A stretch of DNA of 64,000 nucleotides from Opitutaceae bacterium EW11 (lineage in GTDB: Bacteria; Verrucomicrobiota; Verrucomicrobiia; Opitutales; Opitutaceae): the NCBI GenBank assembly GCA_003054665.1, contig QAYY01000011.1:698838-762837 (forward strand), read 5' to 3'. Below are positions 53,694 to 63,909 of the stretch, piece by piece. How positions within the stretch are numbered: the stretch's first letter is position 1; the number at the start of each line of letters is the position of its first letter. Both the position numbers and the translations under genes were made by a program. Under the pieces are notes generated by a model that was not told the origin of the DNA, did not search any database, and was given only the letters and a program-made list of their open reading frames with translations.

Positions 53694-54323
53694 ATGCACG
53701 ACTTGTTCAAACGGTTGATCGATTGGTACCTGCATTCTCTGGATACCGGAGGTTATGCGCTGATCATGCTGCTGATGGCGATCGAGAGCTCGATCGTGCC
53801 GTTGCCAAGTGAACTCGTCATCCCGCCAGCCGCCCATCTCGCCTACACGCAGGGCAAGATGAGTGTCGTTGGGGTGGTTATCGCGGGTGCGATTGGCTCG
53901 TGGCTGGGGGCGACCATCATGTACTGGGCATCGCGTTGGGCCGGGCGTCCGCTCGTGCTCCGCTATGGCCGATTCATCTTCATCAAGGCGGAAAAGGTGG
54001 CTGCGGCGGAGCGTTGGGCTGCCCAATATGGCTCATTCGGCGTCTTTTTTTCCCGCCTCCTTCCGGTCGTGCGTCACCTGATCGGAATTCCCGCGGGCAT
54101 CGTGAAGATGAACTTCGGGCTGTATTCGCTCTACACCCTGATCGGGTCTACCCTGTGGTGCGGAGTTTTGGCGTGGCTAGGAATCGTGGCCGGGAAGGAC
54201 GAAGCGCTGATGCGTGGAGAACTCCACCGGATCACGCTCTGGGCGATCGGGGCGTTTGTCGTGCTCGGCGTGATCTATTACGCCTTCGTGCATCGGCACA
54301 TGAAGGCCGACAAGAAAGTCTGA
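53694..54323 (+). CDS. DedA family membrane protein
   Basis: A 209-residue protein with four or five hydrophobic helices. The SNARE-associated/DedA signature is clear: SIVPLPSELVIPPAAHLA (acidic residue and VPLPSE), GSWLGATIMYWASRWAGRP and FFSRLLPVVRHLIGIPAGIVKM (conserved Arg residues). DedA proteins are envelope flippases of undecaprenyl phosphate or related lipids; the individual substrate cannot be told. ATG 53694 lies 30 bp after the terminator of the small basic protein. Confidence 0.87.
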   Translation: MHDLFKRLIDWYLHSLDTGGYALIMLLMAIESSIVPLPSELVIPPAAHLAYTQGKMSVVGVVIAGAIGSWLGATIMYWASRWAGRPLVLRYGRFIFIKAEKVAAAERWAAQYGSFGVFFSRLLPVVRHLIGIPAGIVKMNFGLYSLYTLIGSTLWCGVLAWLGIVAGKDEALMRGELHRITLWAIGAFVVLGVIYYAFVHRHMKADKKV

Positions 54324-54591
54324 CGTTTCCGCGGCACACGTCGCAGGAACATAGACTTGTATCGACTCAGTGCATTAGCGCGCGCCCTCGATGGCGCGGC
54401 TTTTGGTAATTTGAGCGCATTGTCGATTTTTGAGTCTTCAAACGGTACGAACGTTTCGTTTGGATACCCACGCTCCGGCCACGGCCGCCTCACTGGCGTC
54501 GGTAACCCTGCCGGCGTCCGACCCCACGTACGCCGCATGCCGCACCAACGGCGCAGGACTGCTGGAGCCCCGCCTACCCATCCCCAGTCAA

Positions 54592-57336
54592 ATGATGCCC
54601 CGTTTGTACGTATTCTCTGCCGTTGCCGCGCTAGCCCTCCCTCTGGCTGGCCAGACGGCAAAACTCACGGTCGATGCCAACAACGTGATCCGGACCATCG
54701 ACGACCGGCTCTATGGAACGAATCTCACGATGTGGGATTCTACGTTTGCCGCTCAGGAGACGGCCTCGCTGCTGAGCGTCCTCCAGCCCGGAGCGCTTCG
54801 CATTCCGGGCGGCAGCCTCTCGGACGACTACGATTGGCAGACCAATAAGCGCATCTCCGACAAGCCGAACTGGACTTGGGCGGTCGATATCGCCCAGTTC
54901 GCGAAATTCGTCGAGGCGCAGGGTACCGAAGCGTATGTGACCGTCAACTACGGCAGCGGCACGCCGGAGCAGGCCGCGGCGTGGGTTTCCTACTACAACG
55001 GCGATCCTTCGAACAACCGTGCTCTCGGGACGGATGCGAAGAACCGGGACTGGAAGACGGTGGGATTCTGGGCGGCGCTTCGCGGGGCCGCGCCGCTGAG
55101 CACTGACGACGGCTACAACTTCCTGCGCATCTCACATCCGGCGCCGTTTGGATTCAGGTATTGGGAAGTCGGCAACGAGTGCTACGGGACGACCTGGGAA
55201 TACGACGAACACGGCGTGGCGGGGACCGGTTTGCTCGGGGCGAAAAACGATCCCTACACCTATGCGGGCGAGTTCAAGCGATTCTACGACCAGATGCTCG
55301 CGGTCGACTCATCGATCAAGATCGGCGCGGTTGGCACGCTGGGTGAGAACGAATGGGGGATTGGGGCCAATCGTGTGACGAACCCGCGGACGGGCATTTC
55401 CTACACCTCCTGGATGCCCGTGATGCTGAGCCGGCTGAAGGTCCTGGGTGTCACGCCGCATTTTCTGATCGAACACTACTACGCGCAGAACCCGCCGCAG
55501 GAAAACGACGCGACGTTGCTGCAGCGGCCGTCCGACATCGCGATGTATGCCCGGAACATCCGGCAGATGTTGAAGGATTATCTCGGTGACGCGGCTGCGG
55601 CCAACGTCGAGACGGTCATGACCGAACTCAACTCGGTCAGCTCGGCCCCGGGGAAACAAACGGCCAACCTCGTCAACGCGCTCTTCTGCGCCGACTCGTA
55701 CGGCACCCTGGCCGAAACGGAGTTCAACAGCTGCCTCTGGTGGGCGCTGCACAACAGCGCCGAAACGGGAAACAACAACAGCAGCTCGCTCTATGGGTGG
55801 CGGATGTTCGGCTGCTACGATATTATCGCGGGAAACAACTTTCCGAATACGCCCACACACACGCCTCTTCCGGTGTACTACGCTTTCAAGCTGCTGACGC
55901 ACTGGGGCCGGGGTGGAGACCGCACCGTCACCACTACGAGCGATTCGACTTTGCTCAGCTGTCACGCCGCGAAGCTGGCCGACGGGCGCCTGGCCTTGCT
56001 CGTGGTAAACAAGAGTCCGACTGCCGACATCTCGGCACAGATCTCCGTCGCGAACTTCGTTCCGGGCAGCGCGAGCGCCACGGTTTGGTCGTACGGCAAG
56101 CCCAACGACGCCCAGAACTCGGCGAATCCGGACCTCTCGCAATCGACGATCTCGAACGTTTCGGCATCGTTCTCGTACACCTTCCCGTCGTATTCGGCGT
56201 CGGTGATCGAGCTTGCTGCGGCCGTGGCGACGCCGGTCGTCTCGTCGCAGCCGTCCAGCCAGGTCGTGGCTCCGGGAGGAACCGCCACGATGACGGTCAC
56301 CGCCACAGGTGCGGGGCCGTTGTCGTATCAATGGTTCAAGGACGGCGTTGCGCTCGCCGGCCAAACCGCCTCCGTGCTCACTCTCACGAACGTCCAGACC
56401 GGGGATGCGGGAAGCTACACCGTGGTGGTAACGAACAGCCTGGGCTCCACCACCAGTTCGGCTGCGACGCTCACCATCGCCACGCCTGACAACCTCGGAA
56501 GGCTTACCAACCTTTCGGCCCGGGCGGTCGCAGGAAAAGACAGCAAGACACTCATCATCGGGCTGATCATTTCGGGGGACAACGGCACGAAGGAGCTGTT
56601 GGCCCGAGGCGTCGGACCGACCTTGGGTGCCGCGCCCTACAACGTTCCGGGTACCCTGGCCGATCCGTCGCTCGTCCTCTTTAGTATTGGCGGCGTGGAG
56701 ATGGACCGAAACGACAACTGGGGTGGGGCCGCGGCCGTAACCGACTTAATGACCCGCACCGGGGCGTTTGCCTTCACGAGCACGTCCAGCAAAGACGCGG
56801 CCCTGCCGCTGAAACTGGCCCCAGGGGCGTATACCGTTCACGTCAACACCGCGACCGAGGCTTCCGGTGTCGCCTTGGCGGAATTCTACGATGCGACCTC
56901 CACCTTCACGAGCGCGACGCCGCGACTGATGAACCTCTCCGCTCGCGCACAAGTGGGAACCGATGCCGATGTGCTGATCGTCGGCTTTATCCTGGGTGGC
57001 TCTACGTCCAGGACCGTCCTAATTCGCGGCGTCGGTCCGACCCTCGCAAACGCCCCGTACAATGTCGCTGGCGTCCTGGCGAATCCACGGATGGAGCTCT
57101 ATCGCAGCGCCGTGCCGCAGAACGAACTGCTTCAGACTAACGATGACTGGGGCACGTCCTCCGATCTCGCGGAAATTCAGAGTGCGATGAACGCCGTCCA
57201 TGCCTTCGCATTGCCGGCCGATTCCAAAGACTCCGTCATCATCGCCACGCTGCCTCCCGGCGCCTACACCGCCGTGATTGCGGGAGTGAACCGGACCACG
57301 GGAGTCGCCTTGGCCGAAGTGTATCTCGTGCCCTGA
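54592..57336 (+). CDS. Secreted alpha-L-arabinofuranosidase-like hydrolase (GH51-like) with Ig-like and tandem C-terminal modules
   Basis: A 914-residue secreted enzyme starting MMPRLYVFSAVAALALPLAG (ATG 54592; the frame is open upstream but looks non-coding). The catalytic barrel has RIPGGSLSDDYDWQ, the acid/base Glu in YWEVGNECYGTTWEYDEHG (in part WEVGNECYGTTWEY) and the nucleophile Glu in VMTELNSVSS, arranged as in clan GH-A arabinofuranosidases. It also has a beta-sandwich C-terminus of the barrel, then an Ig-like repeat (GPLSYQWFKDGVALAGQTA). Two homologous modules of about 120 residues follow, each with NLSARA ... RGVGPTLxxAPYNVxGxL. These modules are frequent in Opitutaceae. Likely substrate: arabinan side chains; not proven. 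The 268-bp gap before it has no recognisable element. Confidence 0.8.
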   Translation: MMPRLYVFSAVAALALPLAGQTAKLTVDANNVIRTIDDRLYGTNLTMWDSTFAAQETASLLSVLQPGALRIPGGSLSDDYDWQTNKRISDKPNWTWAVDIAQFAKFVEAQGTEAYVTVNYGSGTPEQAAAWVSYYNGDPSNNRALGTDAKNRDWKTVGFWAALRGAAPLSTDDGYNFLRISHPAPFGFRYWEVGNECYGTTWEYDEHGVAGTGLLGAKNDPYTYAGEFKRFYDQMLAVDSSIKIGAVGTLGENEWGIGANRVTNPRTGISYTSWMPVMLSRLKVLGVTPHFLIEHYYAQNPPQENDATLLQRPSDIAMYARNIRQMLKDYLGDAAAANVETVMTELNSVSSAPGKQTANLVNALFCADSYGTLAETEFNSCLWWALHNSAETGNNNSSSLYGWRMFGCYDIIAGNNFPNTPTHTPLPVYYAFKLLTHWGRGGDRTVTTTSDSTLLSCHAAKLADGRLALLVVNKSPTADISAQISVANFVPGSASATVWSYGKPNDAQNSANPDLSQSTISNVSASFSYTFPSYSASVIELAAAVATPVVSSQPSSQVVAPGGTATMTVTATGAGPLSYQWFKDGVALAGQTASVLTLTNVQTGDAGSYTVVVTNSLGSTTSSAATLTIATPDNLGRLTNLSARAVAGKDSKTLIIGLIISGDNGTKELLARGVGPTLGAAPYNVPGTLADPSLVLFSIGGVEMDRNDNWGGAAAVTDLMTRTGAFAFTSTSSKDAALPLKLAPGAYTVHVNTATEASGVALAEFYDATSTFTSATPRLMNLSARAQVGTDADVLIVGFILGGSTSRTVLIRGVGPTLANAPYNVAGVLANPRMELYRSAVPQNELLQTNDDWGTSSDLAEIQSAMNAVHAFALPADSKDSVIIATLPPGAYTAVIAGVNRTTGVALAEVYLVP

Positions 57337-57527
57337 GCTCAGACCGACGGGTTGGCGGACAAAGCCAACGCCGTTCGCCGTAGGGGCTGGACAAGCGGGC
57401 GGCGAAGCCCAGAGCACGCGGGTTCTCCTGCTGATCGAGCCTGACGCGATTGTTGTCGGGCCCGCGGCTCTTACGTTTCGCGTCGCAGCGGCTTGGCGTG
57501 AAGACCCTCGCGTGGTTTCACGTGGGA

Positions 57528-58421
57528 ATGATCCCATCCCCCATCACCTCTCTCGTACGAGCGACCGCCTTCGGCATATTGACGTTTGCTGCCGCGTTTA
57601 CCGGACTGCCTCGGCTCGTTGCCGCGGATGATGCGCGCCCGGTCGAGGATTCCTCCAAGATCGCGACGCAGGAAGTCCGAGACAAAAGCCTGCCCACAAT
57701 CTTCCTCGTCGGCGATTCGACGGTGAAAGTTGGCACCAAGGGCCAAAAAGGCTGGGGCGAAGTGATCGCTCCGTACTTTGATCTTTCCAAGGTGAACGTC
57801 GTGAACCGCGCGATCGGCGGTCGGAGCAGTCGGACCTTTCAGACTGAAGGGCGCTGGGATCGTGTTCTTGCCGATCTCAAGGCGGGCGACGTGGTGATCA
57901 TTCAGTTCGGGCACAACGATGCCGGCGCGCTCAACGACAACTCGCGTGCACGCGGGACAATCAAGGGAGTCGGCGAAGAATCGCAGGAAATCGACAATCT
58001 GCTGACGAAGAAACACGAGGTGGTTCACTCGTACGGCTGGTATCTGCGGAAATACGTCGCCGACACGAAATCCAAGGGGGCACTTCCGATCGTTTGTTCG
58101 CTCGTGCCCCGCAAAATCTGGACCCCCGACGGCAGAGTTGCGCGCGCCAAGGACAGCTATGCCGGATGGGCCGCTGACGTAGCGAAATCGGCCGGCGTGC
58201 CTTTCCTCGACCTAAACGAGATCATCGCTGAGCAGTACGAGAAGCTCGGGAAAGAACAGGTGGATGCGCTCTTCGCCGATGCGCATACTCACACGACCGA
58301 AGCGGGGGCGCGCGCAAGCGCCCGTTGTGTGATCGCAGGGCTGAAGGCTCTCCCGGGAAATCCCGTGGCGCCGTATCTCTCGAAGGAAGGCCAGGCGGTC
58401 GAACCGGCAGCGGTTCATTGA
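57528..58421 (+). CDS. Secreted rhamnogalacturonan acetylesterase-like SGNH hydrolase
   Basis: A 297-residue secreted enzyme (signal ATAFGILTFAAAFTGLPRLVAA). SGNH motifs: block I FLVGDSTVKVGTKG (Ser near 65), block III QFGHNDAG and block V DAHTHTTEAGARASAR (Asp/His). The arrangement and the LVPRKIWTPDG segment fit CE12 rhamnogalacturonan acetylesterases, which remove acetyl groups from pectin. It stands 190 bp downstream of the arabinofuranosidase-like gene on the same strand, so the two probably act on the same polymer. Confidence 0.82.
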   Translation: MIPSPITSLVRATAFGILTFAAAFTGLPRLVAADDARPVEDSSKIATQEVRDKSLPTIFLVGDSTVKVGTKGQKGWGEVIAPYFDLSKVNVVNRAIGGRSSRTFQTEGRWDRVLADLKAGDVVIIQFGHNDAGALNDNSRARGTIKGVGEESQEIDNLLTKKHEVVHSYGWYLRKYVADTKSKGALPIVCSLVPRKIWTPDGRVARAKDSYAGWAADVAKSAGVPFLDLNEIIAEQYEKLGKEQVDALFADAHTHTTEAGARASARCVIAGLKALPGNPVAPYLSKEGQAVEPAAVH

Positions 58422-58651
58422 GCGGCGGAAGAGGTGAGCGATCTGATTCCTGCCGTATCCATCCGCCACGGCAGGAATCTCGAGAAGTCGCGGCCCGGCT
58501 CAAATCGGCCGTGAATCCCCGTGGGTTTTGAGTTCTCGGCACGCCGGGTAGTGCGAAACGAAACGGTCCGGCCCGCCTCAAATCCGGGTTGAAGACGGCG
58601 GCGGGTCTTCTCTAAATTCCGTAAGGAACGGGCCGATTTGCTATTCTGGCT

Positions 58652-61600
58652 GTGGACCTGCCCCTTACCCCTTGCTGTTACGCTGCTTCGCGCGCGTGGA
58701 GGTCGCTCCTTGCGTTCGCGCCGACGTTGCTCCTCCCGATCGGGCTGCTGGCTTCTCCGTCGAGCCCGTCCACTCTCGCGCATGTCACCGGGCTTCCGCC
58801 GAGCCGGAGTTATACGTACGAGGAAATCGGGAACGTCTCCCCCGGCGTACGGTTGGCGACGGACGCGCTGGGCCGCATCACCGTGATCCGGGAGGGCGCG
58901 TATATCGTCTTCGACGACACGAACTGGGTCGACGTCCTGGATCGGACTGACGTTAACCGCAACATCACCCAGGTCGCCCGAGCGCCGGACGGAACGATGT
59001 TCTGCGGCATGTCCGGGGCGTGGGGTTATTTTGAATACCAGCACAACGATCTGGTTCGCGTTCACTCATTGCGGCCGAGCGAGTGCCCGGGCTGGATCGC
59101 GAACAACAGTTTCGAGCAGATTGTTTTCGCGGGCGATTGGGCGGCGTTTGCCGGCGCCCAGGGCGTCGTGTTCTACAACCGCAGAACGGGAGCCCAGCAG
59201 TTTGAGGCGGCGAGAGACACGATCGCGCTTTTTGCCGTGGGAAAGGATATCTTCGTTTCATCCTACCGCAGGGGACTCTGCAGGTTCGATACGACGAACC
59301 CGAAGTTCGTCCAGCTGGAGGAAGTGCCCACGCGCCAGAACGTGATAGAGCGTGCGACGAGGTGGGACGAATCGCAGGCGCTCGTGGCGACATACGAGCG
59401 GATCCTGGCGTTCTTCGACGGGAAGAATTACCAGCGCTGGCGGACAGATATCGACGATCTCCTCCGCAGCGGCGTGACTGAAATGGAGCGTTTGGACGGG
59501 GATCTCGTTGCGCTCGCGCTGAACGGTCATGGTCTGCGGATTCTGGACAGCAAGGGTCGGGTTGTTTTGGCGCTGGACGGACCGCGTTACAGCGGGATCA
59601 CGGATCTCTGCATGAGCGAGCCGGGAGTGCTGTGGGTCTCGGCGGCTGAAGGCGTGATCAAGGTCCTCTACCGGTCGCCGATCGGAGTCTTCGACCATAA
59701 CCTCGGCCTCTCTTTGACCTGGCCGGAAGTCGTCACGCACGACGGTGCGATCTGCGTCGTTTCGGAAGGGAAGATCTTCAAGTCGGAGCCCGACCACCCA
59801 GGAACACCGACGCGATTTGTCCCGATCGGGCTGTCCGTGCCCGATGGGGTTTGGAACGCGGTTTCCACGGGGCACGGTCTGTTGATGGGCAATGCGCACG
59901 GCGTCTTTCACCGGGCAGAGGACGGAACGACGACGCAGGTGATCGACGGCTTCAACGTCAACCGGCTCTGGGTTGCCGACGCCGGGAGAGAGAACTGTAT
60001 TGCCATCGGTGCGACGGCGGTCGCAGCCCTCCACTGGACGGGCGACCGGTGGGAGGAATTGGGAAAACGGATTCCGGGAATCGGCTTTCCCTCGTTGTTG
60101 ATCTCTGCCGCACCGAATTCAGTCTGGATCGAACTCGGGATCGACCGGGTGGGGCGGGTGACCTTGCGAAAGGGGCAGCTGCAGTCGCAGGTTTTCGATC
60201 AATTCAAGTGGCCGGAACAGGCCTGGATCAACCTGGGTGCGATCGGTTCGAAGATCGTTCTCACGCACGCCTCCTCGCCGCGCCTGTTTTTCGACGAGAA
60301 CACCGACGGCTTTTGCGAGGCGCCCGAGCTGCAGCGTTTGCTCGCGTCGGCGCCTTACGACGTCCTTCGCCCGATTCAGGATTCGGACGGCGTGATCTGG
60401 ATTCCGCACAGCCACGGCGTCTATCGACTCCTGCCGGCCGATGGAGGCTATCGGTTGGACGAGGATTCGCTCGCGGTGATCCGTGACACGTTTCCGACGC
60501 TCCAGATACTCAACGGAAACGACGTCTGGGTTCGCACGGCGAAACAGCTCCAGCACGTCGACTTCGCCCGCTCCGTGGGCGAGCCGGCGAGGCCGCGTCC
60601 GGTTCTGATGCGCATCGCCGATGCGCGGCGGAACGAGGACATTTATACCGCCCGCGCCCCGACCGATGGGCTGAGACGGATTCCCTACCGCAGCAACAGC
60701 CTCAATTTCCACTTCTTTCCAGGCACCTATTCCCTCCTGCGCAATCCGAGCTACCAATTCCGACTCGAAGGTTATTCCAATGACTGGTCGGTGCCGATGC
60801 GTGACACGGTGATACGGCTCACCAGCCTTCGCGAGGGCAAGTACCGGATGACGGTGCGCCTGCTGGATGCGACCGGACCGATCGGCGATTCCACGACGTT
60901 CCAGTTCAACATCCTTCCTCCGATCTACCGAACCTGGTATGCGTACGGATTCTACGCCGTCGTTTTTGGCGCCGCGATGTCTGCGCTTTATTGGGCGCTG
61001 CTGCAACGTGCCAAGGCGCGGAACGCCCAGCTCGAATCCTTGGTTTCCGCGCGAACGCGAGAACTCGACACGACCAACGCCCGGCTGCGTGCCTCGGTCG
61101 TCGAGGCCCACCAGGCGGCCGAGGCCAAGAGCCGGTTCCTGGCCAACATGTCCCATGAGATCCGCACGCCGATGAACGGGGTGATCGGAATGAGTAACCT
61201 GCTCTTGGATACGCGGCTCGACGCCGAACAGCGCGAATTCGCCTCCACCATCCGCAACAGCGCCGAGGCGTTGCTGGCGGTGCTGAACGACATTCTCGAT
61301 TTCTCGAAAATCGAGGCCGGCAAGCTGCACCTGGAGAAACTGACGTTCACCTTGCGCGACATTCTCGAGGAATCGGTCGAGCTGCTGGCTCTGCGCGCCG
61401 CGGCAAAGCCGGTGGAGTTGGCATCGTTTCTCGCCCCGGAACTGCCACTTCGGCTGCAGGGCGATCCCGGGCGGCTTCGGCAGGTTCTGCTCAATCTCAT
61501 CGGCAACGCGGTGAAGTTCACGGATACCGGCGAAGTGATTGTGTCCGCGACGCGGGATCGCGAGATGCCCGCTGCGGAGGGCGTCTGCCGCGTGAGATTC

Positions 61601-62728
61601 GAAGTGAGCGACACGGGGATCGGCATCTCCCATGAGGCGCAGAATCATCTGTTCAAGCCGTTCACCCAGGCGGACAGCTCCACGACGCGACGCTTTGGAG
61701 GAACCGGGCTGGGCTTAGCGATCAGCCGCCAGATCGTGGAACTGATGGGCGGAATGATTGGCGTGCGAAGCGAGCCCGCCCGAGGATCCACCTTTTGGTT
61801 CGTCATCCCGTTTGCCTGCGCACCCGCGGAGTACGATGCGGAGAAAGTCGATGAAAGCGCCACGGATCTCCGCGACCTGAAGGTTCTGGGCTTCTTCGAG
61901 GGAAAAACGATATCCCGCGTGATCGAACACCATGCCCGTGCTTGGCGCATGGATCTGCACGTTGCCGCCAATGCTTCCGATATCGCTGCCTTGGCCGCCG
62001 AGGCAACCGGGAAAGGAAACCCATTCAAGGTTGTCCTTGCCGAGTTTCGCAATCCGCACACCCGCGGGAAATCGTTCGCCGATGAGCTCCGAGCGGATCC
62101 CAGAACGGCTGCGCTGCCTTTGGTCTTGATCAGTTCGCTCGAGGAGAAAGCAGGGCAGGGAGAGCGTCCTGCCGGCGCGGATGCTGTCGTAGCCAAGCCC
62201 GTTCGGGCGGAAGGTCTGCGCCGGTCATTGCGCGAAGCGCTCGCTCGCAGACTCCCTTCGCGCCTTCCGCCTTCTACTCCAAGCACCGTCGTTGAGAGTG
62301 CGCCGCAGCAGGCGGTCTCCCCGCCGTTGTCATCCCTTCGAATCCTGCTTGTGGAGGACAACGCCGTGAACCAACGCGTTGTACAGATGCAGTTGAGGAA
62401 GGTCGGCTACGCCGCCGATCTGGCGAACAACGGTGTGGCGGCCCTCGAGGCCCTCGCTCGCAAGCCGTACGATCTCGTCTTCATGGATTGCCAGATGCCC
62501 GAGATGGACGGCTACGAGGCAACCCGCCGTCTGCGCGACGATTCGCGGTACTCGGCGTTGCACGTGATAGCGATGACGGCCAACGCGATGGAGGGGGACC
62601 GTGAGAGATGCCTCGCGGCCGGCATGAACGACTACATCTCGAAACCCACACGCTCCGAAGATCTCAAAGCGGCCATCGAACGCTGGCTGTCGACTGGGCG
62701 CAAACCGGGCGGCGAGCGGCGAGCATAA
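58652..62728 (+). CDS. Hybrid two-component sensor kinase with propeller sensor, pseudo-receiver and C-terminal receiver
   Basis: A 1358-residue one-protein signalling system starting at GTG 58652 after a signal sequence. The periplasmic half (45-670) is a two-component-regulator beta-propeller; a Y_Y_Y module follows ([18 protein letters not shown]), and a transmembrane helix near 761-785. The kinase has the HisKA site [16 protein letters not shown] (His near 834), [22 protein letters not shown] and [11 protein letters not shown] first receiver-like domain (about 1075-1200) has lost its phospho-Asp: [10 protein letters not shown] carries Glu instead. The terminal receiver (1228-1345) is intact ([34 protein letters not shown]). 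There is no AraC output, unlike classical HTCS. Confidence 0.85.
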   Translation: MDLPLTPCCYAASRAWRSLLAFAPTLLLPIGLLASPSSPSTLAHVTGLPPSRSYTYEEIGNVSPGVRLATDALGRITVIREGAYIVFDDTNWVDVLDRTDVNRNITQVARAPDGTMFCGMSGAWGYFEYQHNDLVRVHSLRPSECPGWIANNSFEQIVFAGDWAAFAGAQGVVFYNRRTGAQQFEAARDTIALFAVGKDIFVSSYRRGLCRFDTTNPKFVQLEEVPTRQNVIERATRWDESQALVATYERILAFFDGKNYQRWRTDIDDLLRSGVTEMERLDGDLVALALNGHGLRILDSKGRVVLALDGPRYSGITDLCMSEPGVLWVSAAEGVIKVLYRSPIGVFDHNLGLSLTWPEVVTHDGAICVVSEGKIFKSEPDHPGTPTRFVPIGLSVPDGVWNAVSTGHGLLMGNAHGVFHRAEDGTTTQVIDGFNVNRLWVADAGRENCIAIGATAVAALHWTGDRWEELGKRIPGIGFPSLLISAAPNSVWIELGIDRVGRVTLRKGQLQSQVFDQFKWPEQAWINLGAIGSKIVLTHASSPRLFFDENTDGFCEAPELQRLLASAPYDVLRPIQDSDGVIWIPHSHGVYRLLPADGGYRLDEDSLAVIRDTFPTLQILNGNDVWVRTAKQLQHVDFARSVGEPARPRPVLMRIADARRNEDIYTARAPTDGLRRIPYRSNSLNFHFFPGTYSLLRNPSYQFRLEGYSNDWSVPMRDTVIRLTSLREGKYRMTVRLLDATGPIGDSTTFQFNILPPIYRTWYAYGFYAVVFGAAMSALYWALLQRAKARNAQLESLVSARTRELDTTNARLRASVVEAHQAAEAKSRFLANMSHEIRTPMNGVIGMSNLLLDTRLDAEQREFASTIRNSAEALLAVLNDILDFSKIEAGKLHLEKLTFTLRDILEESVELLALRAAAKPVELASFLAPELPLRLQGDPGRLRQVLLNLIGNAVKFTDTGEVIVSATRDREMPAAEGVCRVRFEVSDTGIGISHEAQNHLFKPFTQADSSTTRRFGGTGLGLAISRQIVELMGGMIGVRSEPARGSTFWFVIPFACAPAEYDAEKVDESATDLRDLKVLGFFEGKTISRVIEHHARAWRMDLHVAANASDIAALAAEATGKGNPFKVVLAEFRNPHTRGKSFADELRADPRTAALPLVLISSLEEKAGQGERPAGADAVVAKPVRAEGLRRSLREALARRLPSRLPPSTPSTVVESAPQQAVSPPLSSLRILLVEDNAVNQRVVQMQLRKVGYAADLANNGVAALEALARKPYDLVFMDCQMPEMDGYEATRRLRDDSRYSALHVIAMTANAMEGDRERCLAAGMNDYISKPTRSEDLKAAIERWLSTGRKPGGERRA

Positions 62729-62756
62729 AAAAGGCCCGGCGAGCGAGCCGGGCCTT
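62727..62756. terminator. Bidirectional terminator
   Basis: A perfect 10-bp stem AAGGCCCGGC / GCCGGGCCTT (62731-62756) with loop GAGCGA, between the convergent kinase and PEP-CTERM genes. On the minus strand a T6 run (62727-62732) follows, making it a strong terminator for the PEP-CTERM gene; on the plus strand the T-run is short. Confidence 0.85.
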
Positions 62757-62777
62757 CTGAATGCCGATCCGTGGACG

Positions 62778-63641
62778 TTAAGCCTTGCGGACCTGCTTCC
62801 GGCGCCACGCGGCCAACGCGAGAAGCGAGAGCGCGCCTATGAGGCCGTACGTAGACGGTTCCGGTACGGCGCCCGGCAGCGGCGGGAGATCGTCGATGAA
62901 CGAGCCTGCCGCGAGAAACACCGCTGAATCGAGGGCCGTGTCTCCGCCATCGGCGATGGCGATGCGCATGACGTTTTCTACTCCTGCGTTCACTGCTCCC
63001 GAGGCGTACAGGTAGAAACCGAGGTTACGACCGACAAGCCCGTCCATCTGCGTGGGAAGTCCCCCGGTAGTGTTGTCATAGTAGTACTGGGGATAGTCGC
63101 CGAGGTTGACATTATTGATCGAAACGGCGGTCGAGGTGCCCGGGACCAGGGCGATGTTCAGGCCGTTGAGGAAGAATGCGAAGACGTCGTTGTAGTGATC
63201 GACGTATTCATTGTATTCCTCCGAGCCGAAAACGTATTGGAAACTGATGACGCTGTTGGTCGGCGTGAAATGGATTTCGAGAACCGACGCGTCGTAGGTT
63301 GCGCCAGCAATTGCAGTCAGGCCGGCGTCGCCAGCGAGACCGTTGGACGTGCTGATGCCGGTGGATGTATTCAATCCCTGGACGTTTGTCCGGGATCCGC
63401 TGGTCAGCACAATGCCGGAGGTGAAGGGCAGAATGCCAGAAGTGCTGGTGAAGTACCCGCTGGCGTTTGTGGCTCCGGTGTAGCTGGCGGAGTTGATGGT
63501 GATGCCAGACGAGCCGGAGAGCAGGGCGTTCGCGAACGACATCGCGTTGTCGTACGCCGTCGTTGAGATCTGTCCGGAAGCGGACAGGGCAGCCGAGGCG
63601 AAAAGCACCGTGGCCGTTGTTTTCAGGAATGAGAGGTTCAT
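62778..63641 (-). CDS. PEP-CTERM-anchored surface protein with choice-of-anchor L domain
   Basis: A 287-residue exported protein with signal MNLSFLKTTATVLFASAALS. The body matches the choice-of-anchor L pattern: GSSGITINSASYTGATNASG, GIVLTSGS, SVISFQYVFGSEEYNEYVDH and NDVFAFFLNG. The C-terminus is the PEP-CTERM sorting signal: VPEPSTYGLIGALSLLALAAWRRK (motif VPEP, one hydrophobic helix, then Arg-rich tail). An exosortase elsewhere would process it. ATG 63641 is preferred; ATG 63653 would add four residues. Confidence 0.87.
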   Translation of the reverse strand: MNLSFLKTTATVLFASAALSASGQISTTAYDNAMSFANALLSGSSGITINSASYTGATNASGYFTSTSGILPFTSGIVLTSGSRTNVQGLNTSTGISTSNGLAGDAGLTAIAGATYDASVLEIHFTPTNSVISFQYVFGSEEYNEYVDHYNDVFAFFLNGLNIALVPGTSTAVSINNVNLGDYPQYYYDNTTGGLPTQMDGLVGRNLGFYLYASGAVNAGVENVMRIAIADGGDTALDSAVFLAAGSFIDDLPPLPGAVPEPSTYGLIGALSLLALAAWRRKQVRKA

Positions 63642-63869
63642 CGGAATGGGCATGTGATCGTCGCCGACCATACGCTCCGGTTATGCACCTCGAAATCGGG
63701 CTGCGTCCTATGCCCACGCGGTGATTCTGCTCGGTTGAATGTAGGGTAGGTGCCTACAAGCCAATGATAAGCGAAACTTAACAGCCGCATTTACAGATTC
63801 CCCCAGGTAAGCTGAGCGCAGGGCCCGCTCAATCCGAACCGCCGGGTGGACGGCTCTTCATCAAAGAAT

Positions 63870-63905
63870 GGGGACATGCCGCTGAGAACCAGCAGACATG
63901 TCCCC
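63870..63905. repeat. REP-like inverted repeat
   Basis: Perfect 9-bp arms GGGGACATG (63870-63878) and CATGTCCCC (63897-63905) with an 18-base centre. The sequence resembles repetitive extragenic palindromes found with REP-associated tyrosine transposases. Only one copy occurs in this window. The rest of the 63642-63869 stretch (over 200 bp) has no recognisable gene. Confidence 0.5.
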
Positions 63906-63909
63906 TGCG

